Part shown: positions 51,211 to 57,984 of the stretch, one piece after another | How the letters are laid out: every line of letters begins with the position of its first letter | Numbering within the stretch: the first letter of the stretch is position 1 | Assembly (NCBI GenBank): GCA_009702045.1 | Contig: WLIV01000004.1 | Location: 124,001-188,000 of the forward strand | Reading direction: 5' to 3' | Origin: Actinomycetota bacterium | GTDB lineage: Bacteria; Actinomycetota; Acidimicrobiia; Acidimicrobiales; Ilumatobacteraceae | Length of the DNA: 64,000 nt | The notes under the pieces: model-generated | The model's database searches: none | What the model saw: the letters and a program-made list of their open reading frames with translations, nothing else | What the model was told of the DNA's origin: nothing | Translations under genes and position numbers: made by a program

Positions 51211-52120
51211 ACATCGCGGTCGGGTCATGGCATGCGAGTTGCATGTCATGACCGTCGACGCTCCTGAGGGAGCGGTACCCACGGCGATCGCCGACCTGGA
51301 ACGGTTGGAGCGCCTCTGGAGCCGCTTCCTTCCGGACAGCGATGTCAGCCGCGTGAACCTGTCGGCGGGCTTTCCCACCGCCGTGTCGACAGAAACCGTG
51401 ACGCTGGTGCAGACGATGCTCGAGGCGTACCGGCTGACCGAGGGCAGATACGACCCGACCATCCTGCGGGCGCTGGTAGCGCACGGGTACGGCACCAGCC
51501 GTGTCGACGCCACCCGTCAGACGAGCCTGCTCCCCGAGGTGGCACAGCCCGGCATGCTGGCCGACATGGTGGTCGACCCATTGGGTGAGACCGTCACACT
51601 GCCAGCGGGCCTGGCACTCGACCCTGGCGGTATCGGAAAGGGTCTGGCGGCCGATCTGGTGGTGGCTGCACTTCTCGAACGCGGTGCTGCCGGTGCCATG
51701 GTGTCCATCGGCGGCGATCTGGCCATGGCCGGCGAGTCGCCCCAGCAGGAGGGTTGGGTCGTGGAAGTTGAACACGCCGATCCGGCCGACGGAGTGCTGT
51801 GCCGCCTCGCTGTCAGCGGAGGAGGTGTGGCCACGTCGAGCACGGTCTCGCGACGGTGGGTGGCCGACGGCGTCGTGTACCACCACCTCATCGACCCGCG
51901 TACTGGTGGGCAGTCGGACACCGATCTCTTGGCCGTCACTGTCATCGGGCGGTCGGGCTGGTCGGCCGAGGTGCATGCAACGGCATGCCTGCTCTCCGGC
52001 AGCAGCGACGCAGTCGCGTATCTGGAAGTACACGGCCTGTCGGGCCTGGCGATTGCGGGTACGGGTCAGGTGTTGATGACTCACGATCTCGTGGGTCTGA
52101 ACTTGGAAGGAAGCTCATGA
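51197..52120 (+). CDS. apbE: FAD:protein FMN transferase (ApbE family)
   Basis: 307-residue enzyme that cuts FAD and attaches FMN covalently to a Thr/Ser of target proteins. Motifs: LERLERLWSRFLPDSDVSRVN, LTEGRYDPTI, LDPGGIGKGLAADLVV, GAMVSIGGDLAMAG and YHHLIDPRTGGQSDTDLLAVTVIG. GTG at 51197 is used; a later ATG within the frame (about 10 codons downstream) is an alternative. It shares ATGA with the downstream haem-protein gene. No lipoprotein signal is visible, so its compartment is uncertain. Confidence 0.88.
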   Translation: MVVAEHRGRVMACELHVMTVDAPEGAVPTAIADLERLERLWSRFLPDSDVSRVNLSAGFPTAVSTETVTLVQTMLEAYRLTEGRYDPTILRALVAHGYGTSRVDATRQTSLLPEVAQPGMLADMVVDPLGETVTLPAGLALDPGGIGKGLAADLVVAALLERGAAGAMVSIGGDLAMAGESPQQEGWVVEVEHADPADGVLCRLAVSGGGVATSSTVSRRWVADGVVYHHLIDPRTGGQSDTDLLAVTVIGRSGWSAEVHATACLLSGSSDAVAYLEVHGLSGLAIAGTGQVLMTHDLVGLNLEGSS

Positions 52121-52665
52121 ACCCCCAGTTCTGGTGGTATGTCGCTCGCTCGTCGGGCATCATCTCGTGGTTGATGATCACCGGCACGGTGATCTGGGGC
52201 GTGATCCTCTCGACCAAGGCGTTCCCGGAGCAGCGGCGGCCGGCATGGATCCTCGATCTGCATCGCTGGCTCGGCGGACTCGCCGTCGGGTTCCTGGTGC
52301 TGCACCTCGCCGCGCTCATGCTGCATGGCTACCTGAGATTCACTCTTGCGGACGTGTTGGTGCCCGGCCACAGCGCGTGGCGACCCGGGTCGGTGGCGCT
52401 CGGTGTTGTCGCAGCATGGACGCTGGTGGCGGTGGAAGGTACCTCGTTGGCGATCAAGAAGTTGCCCAAGAAGGTGTGGCGCGGCATCCACCTCACCAGT
52501 TACGCGACATTCTGGCTGACCAGCTTGCATGCCGCCTTCGCCGGCAGCGACCGCAGTACGTTCCTCTACCAGATCACTGCGCTGGGCTCGATCGTGGCAG
52601 TGGCATGGGCAGCGATGTACCGAGTGACCAACCGCCGCTCGCTCAGCCGCCGGACTGCCTCGTGA
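52117..52665 (+). CDS. Ferric-reductase-like transmembrane haem protein
   Basis: 182 residues with five predicted helices. Paired histidines at 49/63 and 125/138 (LDLHRWLGG, VLHLAALMLH, GIHLTSYATFW, SLHAAF) fit a transmembrane b-haem arrangement as in ferric reductase/MsrQ-like proteins. It lacks the FAD/NAD domain of full ferric reductases, so electrons must come from a partner, perhaps an ApbE-flavinylated one. The 3' end overlaps the convergent mraY by 23 nt. Confidence 0.75.
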   Translation: MNPQFWWYVARSSGIISWLMITGTVIWGVILSTKAFPEQRRPAWILDLHRWLGGLAVGFLVLHLAALMLHGYLRFTLADVLVPGHSAWRPGSVALGVVAAWTLVAVEGTSLAIKKLPKKVWRGIHLTSYATFWLTSLHAAFAGSDRSTFLYQITALGSIVAVAWAAMYRVTNRRSLSRRTAS

Positions 52666-53698
52666 AGTCGGCGATGTAGATCGCCATCGCACCGCCCACG
52701 CACGCGGCGGAGATCAACCAGAAGCGAATGATGACCTTGGTCTCCGCCCAGCCGGCGAGCTCGAAGTGATGGTGGATCGGCGACAGGCGGAACAGTCGCT
52801 TCTTGCGCCCCGACGCCCGGAACACCACCATCTGCAACGCCACGGAACCAATCTCGATCACGTTGATACCGCAGATCAGGGCCAACAGCAGGTGGGTGTC
52901 GAGTGTGATGGCGAGCAACGACAGCGCAGCACCGATCGCCAACGCACCTACATCGCCCATGAAGATCGTGGCCGGCGCGGCATTGAACCACAGGAAGCCA
53001 CCGCACGCGCCTGCAAACGATGCGGAGAAGACGGTGAGGTCGTACGGGTTGACGATGTCGCCGTAGATCGACGGGTTGCGGAAACCGAGGTAGCCGATGC
53101 CGGTGAACACGGTGAATCCAAGGAGCGCTGAGCCGGCAGCCAAACCATCGAGGCCGTCGGTGACGTTGACGGCATTGGTGGTGGCGAAGATCAGCGCCGA
53201 GGCCCAGATCACGAACACCACCTTGCCTAACTCGATCCCCGGCCAGTCGGCGCGGGTGAGCGACAAGCGAGTGTCGATCTCAGTGGTGGCGACGAGCACG
53301 GTGGCAACCGCCACGGCGACGCCCATCGTGATCCAGCCCTTGCGACTCCACAGCACGCCACGGTTGTGGCGGGTGCGCACCTTGATCAGATCATCGATCA
53401 GCCCGATGGCGGCCATACCAAGCACGCCACCCCACATCACGAGGGTCTGATCGGAGAACACCACGCCGCGGCGGATGTGACTGAACAGATACCCCGCGAG
53501 TGCGGCGACGACGATGGCGATGCCGCCCATGGTGGGCGTACCGGACTTGTGCATGTGCTGGGGGACGACGAGGTTGGCCTCGTTCTTGACCAGGATCGGT
53601 TGGCTACGGCCTCTGGCTGCGAGGTACTTGGTGAGCCACCACGTGCCGAATAGCGACACGAGCAGCGCGATCCCGCCGGCAAGCAGGGGAGCGATCAT
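52643..53698 (-). CDS. mraY: Phospho-N-acetylmuramoyl-pentapeptide transferase
   Basis: 351-residue polytopic enzyme that makes lipid I from UDP-MurNAc-pentapeptide and undecaprenyl phosphate. Motifs: [52 protein letters not shown] and [21 protein letters not shown]. Located here as a stand-alone gene, outside a dcw cluster. TACCCT lies 6 nt before the ATG at 53698. Confidence 0.94.
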   Translation of the reverse strand: [351 protein letters not shown]

Positions 53699-53704
53699 GT
53701 CGCA

Positions 53705-53710
53705 AGGGTA
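53705..53710 (-). promoter_or_regulatory. Leaderless-type -10 (TACCCT) for mraY
   Basis: TACCCT on the minus strand lies 6 nt before the ATG at 53698. Confidence 0.45.
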
Positions 53711-53719
53711 ACCCGCTGG

Positions 53720-55090
53720 TCAGCGGGCGCGCTGTCCACTCTGCTGGCCGCTCGACTGGCGACGACGACTGGCGGGGCCTGCGGGACGACCGCTGCGAGC
53801 GCCAGGCGCACCGGGCCGCCCCTGACCCTGCGGTCGGGCGGCGGCGGGCTGCGGGCGGCCGGGGCGACCATGCTGCGCAATGTGGTCGATCTGAGCGATC
53901 GTGCGCGGCGGCTGCGCCGGACCGGCGAGGCTTTCCAGCAGTGGGTGCTTGCCGTGCACCGCTTCGGTGACGATCGGCTTGATACCCGCCGCGCGGGTCA
54001 TCGAGCGCACGTCCTTGCGCTGCTCGGGGGTCACGACGGTGACGACGAGTCCCTCGGCGCCGGCGCGGGCGGTGCGTCCCGAGCGGTGCAGAAACGCCTT
54101 GTGCTCGGCCGGCGGGTCGACGTGCACGACGAGGCGCACATCGTCGACGTGGATGCCACGAGCGGCGATATCAGTGGCCACCAGCACCTTGACCTGACCA
54201 GAGGAGAAGTCGGCGAGGTTGCGCTCGCGAGCATTCTGCGACAGGTTGCCATGCAGCTCGACAGCAGGAATACCCGACTTGCCGAGTTGCTGTACGAGCT
54301 TCTTCGCGCCGTGCTTGGTGCGGGTGAACAGCAGCGAACGGTCGGGACCGGCCGCGAGGCGGGTGACGACGGCGAGCTTGTCGCCGAGCGTGGTCTCCAC
54401 CTGGTGATGGGTCATTGCCTCGACCGGCGAATCGACCGGGTCGAGCGCATGGTTCACCGGGTTGTGGAGGTAGCGGTCGATGAGCACCTTGACGTCGTTG
54501 TCGAGGGTGGCTGAGAACAGGAGTCGTTGGCTGTCGGACGGTGTGCGGTCCATGATCCGCTTGACGCCGGGCAGGAAGCCCATATCGGCCATATGGTCGG
54601 CCTCGTCGAGGACGGTGACCTGGATGCGGTCGAGGCGGCAGTGGCCCTGACCGATGAGGTCTTCGAGGCGGCCCGGGCAGGCGATGACGATGTCGACGCC
54701 GGACTTCAGTGCGGCGGTCTGGTTGCCGAAGCCGACGCCGCCGTAGACGACGGTGTGGCGCAGACCCATGGCCTTGGCCAGGGGAGCGATGGTGGCCGCG
54801 ACCTGGTTGGCCAGTTCGCGGGTGGGCACGAGGACCAGACCGCGGGGCGAACCCTGACGGGTGCGCTCATCGCTCTTGGCGAGCGCCGTGACCAGCGGGA
54901 TGGCGAAGGCGATGGTCTTGCCGCTACCGGTCTTGCCGCGACCCAGCAGGTCGCGACCTGCCAGCGAGTCGGTGAGGGTGATGGCCTGGATGGGGAACGG
55001 GGCGGTGATGCCACCGGCGGCAAGGGCTGCGACGATGGGCGCGGGGACACCGAGGGACGCGAACGTACGCGTCGGCTGAAGGTCTGACAT
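53720..55090 (-). CDS. DEAD-box RNA helicase
   Basis: 456 residues. Helicase motifs: Q (FASLGV...PFPIQAITL), I GRGKTGSGKT, Ia PTRELANQV, II VLDEADHMADMG, III FSATLD, then V TDIAARGIHVDDV and VI HRSGRTARAG. The C-terminal about 60 residues are Pro/Gly/Arg/Gln-rich, a basic RNA-binding tail. ATG at 55090. Likely acts in ribosome assembly or mRNA turnover (family knowledge). Confidence 0.93.
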   Translation of the reverse strand: MSDLQPTRTFASLGVPAPIVAALAAGGITAPFPIQAITLTDSLAGRDLLGRGKTGSGKTIAFAIPLVTALAKSDERTRQGSPRGLVLVPTRELANQVAATIAPLAKAMGLRHTVVYGGVGFGNQTAALKSGVDIVIACPGRLEDLIGQGHCRLDRIQVTVLDEADHMADMGFLPGVKRIMDRTPSDSQRLLFSATLDNDVKVLIDRYLHNPVNHALDPVDSPVEAMTHHQVETTLGDKLAVVTRLAAGPDRSLLFTRTKHGAKKLVQQLGKSGIPAVELHGNLSQNARERNLADFSSGQVKVLVATDIAARGIHVDDVRLVVHVDPPAEHKAFLHRSGRTARAGAEGLVVTVVTPEQRKDVRSMTRAAGIKPIVTEAVHGKHPLLESLAGPAQPPRTIAQIDHIAQHGRPGRPQPAAARPQGQGRPGAPGARSGRPAGPASRRRQSSGQQSGQRAR

Positions 55091-55206
55091 GGGGGCTTTC
55101 TGTGTAGGGGTGGCCGTGGATGCACTGATCCCGAACAAACGGGGGGCCAACAACCCTGCACTCGACCTCTGCAGCAACCGTGCTACAGGCAGCCCATGTT
55201 AGCGGG

Positions 55207-55212
55207 TATGGT
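55207..55212 (+). promoter_or_regulatory. Leaderless-type -10 (TATGGT) for SDR-MFS operon
   Basis: TATGGT lies 8 nt before the ATG at 55221. Confidence 0.5.
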
Positions 55213-55220
55213 CGCCAATC

Positions 55221-55982
55221 ATGGAGATCTCACTGAATGGCAAGGTGGCGCTGGTCACTGGCGCATCGAAGGGCATCGGCAAGGCGATCGCGGCGACGAT
55301 GGCTGCATCGGGAGCGAAAGTGATGTTGGTGTCGCGCAAGCTGGAGGGTTTGCAGGCAGCCGCAGCGGAGATGACCGGCGAGGTCGACGTGTACGCCGCC
55401 AACGCTGGCGATGTCGAGGCCGGCAAGGCAGCCATCGCGGCGACGATCGAACGCTTCGGTGGGCTCGACATTCTGGTGAACAATGCAGCCACGAACCCGT
55501 ACTTCGGCTTCACCCTGGGCGTCGATGAAGGACGTTTCGACAAGACGTTCGATGTCAACCTGCGCGGTCCGCTGTTCTGGATTCAGGCTGCGTGGGAGCA
55601 GGCGATGAAGGAGTCCACGGCGAACGGTAAGCCCGGTGTGATCATCAACATCGCGTCGGTGGGTGGCCTGCGCGCCGAGTTCGGCCTTGGTGTGTACAAC
55701 CTGTCGAAGGCTGCCATCGTGCACATGACGCGGCAACTGGCCGCCGAGCTCGGCCCCACCCGTGTGGTCGGCATCGCCCCTGGTCTGGTGCAGACCGACT
55801 TCGCGGCGTACCTCGTCGACAACTTTGGCGAGAAGCTCGCCGAGCAACTGCCGACCAAACGCCTTGGCATTCCGCAGGACATCGCCAACCTTGCCGTGTT
55901 CCTGGCGTCCGATGCCGCGTCGTGGATCACCGGCGAGACCTACGTGATCGATGGCGGCGCTGGCGTACGGATCGGCGGCTGA
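55221..55982 (+). CDS. SDR-family oxidoreductase
   Basis: 253-residue short-chain dehydrogenase: VTGASKGIGKAIAATMA (TGxxxGIG), NNAATNPYFG (NNA), INIASVGG with catalytic Ser, YNLSKAAIVH (YxxxK) and IAPGLVQTDFA. Classical NAD(P) enzyme, substrate unknown. Followed after 5 nt by the MFS gene, so they form an operon. Confidence 0.88.
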   Translation: MEISLNGKVALVTGASKGIGKAIAATMAASGAKVMLVSRKLEGLQAAAAEMTGEVDVYAANAGDVEAGKAAIAATIERFGGLDILVNNAATNPYFGFTLGVDEGRFDKTFDVNLRGPLFWIQAAWEQAMKESTANGKPGVIINIASVGGLRAEFGLGVYNLSKAAIVHMTRQLAAELGPTRVVGIAPGLVQTDFAAYLVDNFGEKLAEQLPTKRLGIPQDIANLAVFLASDAASWITGETYVIDGGAGVRIGG

Positions 55983-55987
55983 CACCG

Positions 55988-57256
55988 ATGCAACCCACCG
56001 CCTCACCGGCGGGACGACACCTGGCGCTGGCCACGTGGGGCCTGTTCGCTGGTCTCGCACTGCTGATGGTCTCGGGCGGTCTGTTCTCGACGTTGCTCGG
56101 TGTTCGCTCGGAGCAGCGCGGTTTGCCGACCGTGGTCAGCAGCCTCATCAGCGCCAGCTATTACGTCGGCTTTCTTGTCGGCTCGGTGTTCACATTGCGC
56201 GCACTCGGCCGGGTGGGACACATCCGCGTCTACGCCGCGCTGGCGTCGCTGCTCGGCGCGGCGATCATCGGCATCGGCATCACCGACGATGCGTCGTCGT
56301 GGATCGTGCTGCGACTGATCACCGGACTGTGTTTCGCCGGCATCTACGTGGTCGCTGAGTCCTGGTTGAACGATCTGGCGACGAACGACAACCGTGGTTC
56401 CCTGCTGGCCATCTACGGCGGTCTGACGGTTGCGTGCTTCGGTGTCGGCCAGATCCTCGTCTCGGCGTTCAACCCGCTCACCGTCACAGGGTTCGCCGTG
56501 GCTGCGATCATCACGTCCTTGGCGGTTGCCCCGGTGGCGCTCTCGGAGGCGGCGCAGGCTCCTGGGGTCGAGACCGCCGAGAAGATCTCTTTGCGGGAGC
56601 TGGCGAGGATCGTGCCCACCGGCGTGTTCTCATGCCTCCTGGTAGGGATTGCTCACGGTGCTCTGTTCGGTATGGGGGCGGTCTACGCAACACGTGTCGG
56701 GCTGTCACCCGGCAAAGTAGGTCTGTACGTCGCGCTGCCCAGCCTGGGCAGCATGCTCTTGCAATGGCCGATCTCCGCGGCCAGTGACGACATCGACCGG
56801 CGTGCCGTCGGAGTCGTGGCCGCAACCGGGGCTGCGGGGATGGCTGCGCTGTTGCTTCTGGACTCACCCCACAAACCGATGGCGTTCGTGTTGATCACCC
56901 TCCTCGGTGGGTTCAGCTACCCGCTCTATTCGGTGGTGGGCGCGTACACGAACGACTGGATCGAGCCCGAGCACCTCAGCGCTGCGGCGTCACAGCTGGT
57001 GAAGCTCTACGGACTCGGAGCGATCGCCGGACCGATGCTGGCCGGCGCGGCGATGGGCATCATCGGCCCCACGGGCTTCTATTGGGCGCTGATCGTGATG
57101 CACGTCCTCGTGGCGATCTTCTTCGTCTACCGCATGGTGGCGTGGCGGTCTCCGCTGGCCAAACGTCCGTGGAGCGAGGTGTCGCTGTCGGCGCGTGCGT
57201 TCTACGTGCCGGCCACCATCGTGGCGATCGGTCGCCGCCGCAGTCGGCGCACCTAG
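55988..57256 (+). CDS. MFS transporter (YcaD-like)
   Basis: 422-residue major facilitator with about 12 helices, resembling the YcaD/UMF branch (SYYVGFLVGSVF, YVVAESWLNDLATNDNRGSLLAIYG, GFSYPLYSVVGAYTNDWIEPEHLSAAASQLVKLYGLGAIAGP). The WLNDLAT... and ALGAIAGP segments are typical. It is next to a methylated-amine catabolic locus and could import the substrate (inference). Confidence 0.82.
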   Translation: MQPTASPAGRHLALATWGLFAGLALLMVSGGLFSTLLGVRSEQRGLPTVVSSLISASYYVGFLVGSVFTLRALGRVGHIRVYAALASLLGAAIIGIGITDDASSWIVLRLITGLCFAGIYVVAESWLNDLATNDNRGSLLAIYGGLTVACFGVGQILVSAFNPLTVTGFAVAAIITSLAVAPVALSEAAQAPGVETAEKISLRELARIVPTGVFSCLLVGIAHGALFGMGAVYATRVGLSPGKVGLYVALPSLGSMLLQWPISAASDDIDRRAVGVVAATGAAGMAALLLLDSPHKPMAFVLITLLGGFSYPLYSVVGAYTNDWIEPEHLSAAASQLVKLYGLGAIAGPMLAGAAMGIIGPTGFYWALIVMHVLVAIFFVYRMVAWRSPLAKRPWSEVSLSARAFYVPATIVAIGRRRSRRT

Positions 57257-57257
57257 C

Positions 57258-57968
57258 TCAACCGGCAAGTGGCGATTCGAGGCGGCGCCGCACGGCATTG
57301 CCGATCTGCGTATCGAATGCTCGGATGTGGGCCTCCACCAGCGATGCTGCCCGATCAGCATCCCGCGCCTCGAGCGCATGGAGGATCGCCTCGTGCTCGT
57401 CGACAGCGTCGGCCATGTCGTCGACCTCGGCGAGGTAGATGTGCCACAGGCGGTCGCTCTGGGCGTACAACATGTCGAGCGTGTCGGTGAGGAAGCGGTT
57501 ATTGGCTGCGGCCCACACGATCTCGTGGCACTCACGGTCGTACCCGATCAGTTCATCTGCTGGTGCGCCGCTGCGGCGTGCAGCATCCACCACTTGACGC
57601 ATCTGTGCCCATTGTGCGTCGGTGCCGCGGGCGCAGGCCAAGCGGGTGACGTATGGCTCGAGAACGGCCCTGGTTTCGTAGAGCGTGGACAGCTCGCCGA
57701 CATCGATCGTGCTGACGTACATGCCACGGCGGGGGATGACCGTGACCAGTTGGTCACGCACCAAGCGTTGCAGCGCTTCGCGGATGGGGGTGCGCCCCAG
57801 ACCCAGTCGGGCTTGAAGGTCGTCCTCGTTGATGACTGCTCCGGGCGCGAGTGCGAGGCGCACGATCATGCGTCGGATCTCGTCGTAGGCCCTGTGCGAG
57901 AGCGACTTGGTGACCGGCGGGTGTTTGATATGGTAAAGATATATCACCGCCGTCGAGACGGCAACCAT
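57258..57968 (-). CDS. GntR-family regulator, FCD (FadR) subfamily
   Basis: 236 residues. Winged-helix (about 20-85: SHRAYDEIRRMIVRLALAPGAVINEDDLQARLGLGRTPIREALQRL) followed by an FCD effector domain (about 90-225; TRAVLEPYVTRLA, DRECHEIVWAAANNRFL, EHEAILHALEARDADRAASLVEAHI) with the Asp/His metal ligands. It is divergent from the DMGDH-like gene; starts are 16 nt apart. Start could be ATG 57968 or GTG 57947. Probably represses the catabolic operon. Confidence 0.85.
   Translation of the reverse strand: MVAVSTAVIYLYHIKHPPVTKSLSHRAYDEIRRMIVRLALAPGAVINEDDLQARLGLGRTPIREALQRLVRDQLVTVIPRRGMYVSTIDVGELSTLYETRAVLEPYVTRLACARGTDAQWAQMRQVVDAARRSGAPADELIGYDRECHEIVWAAANNRFLTDTLDMLYAQSDRLWHIYLAEVDDMADAVDEHEAILHALEARDADRAASLVEAHIRAFDTQIGNAVRRRLESPLAG
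57926..57946. promoter_or_regulatory. Candidate GntR operator over the divergent promoter
   Basis: TGATAT-N9-ATATCA forms an inverted repeat that overlaps a possible plus-strand promoter (TTGGTG at 57907-57912, TATGGT at 57929-57934, spacer 16 nt). It lies inside the 5' end of the regulator coding sequence, so autoregulation is possible. Confidence 0.45.
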
Positions 57969-57984
57969 CCCCAGGGGTCATCAC

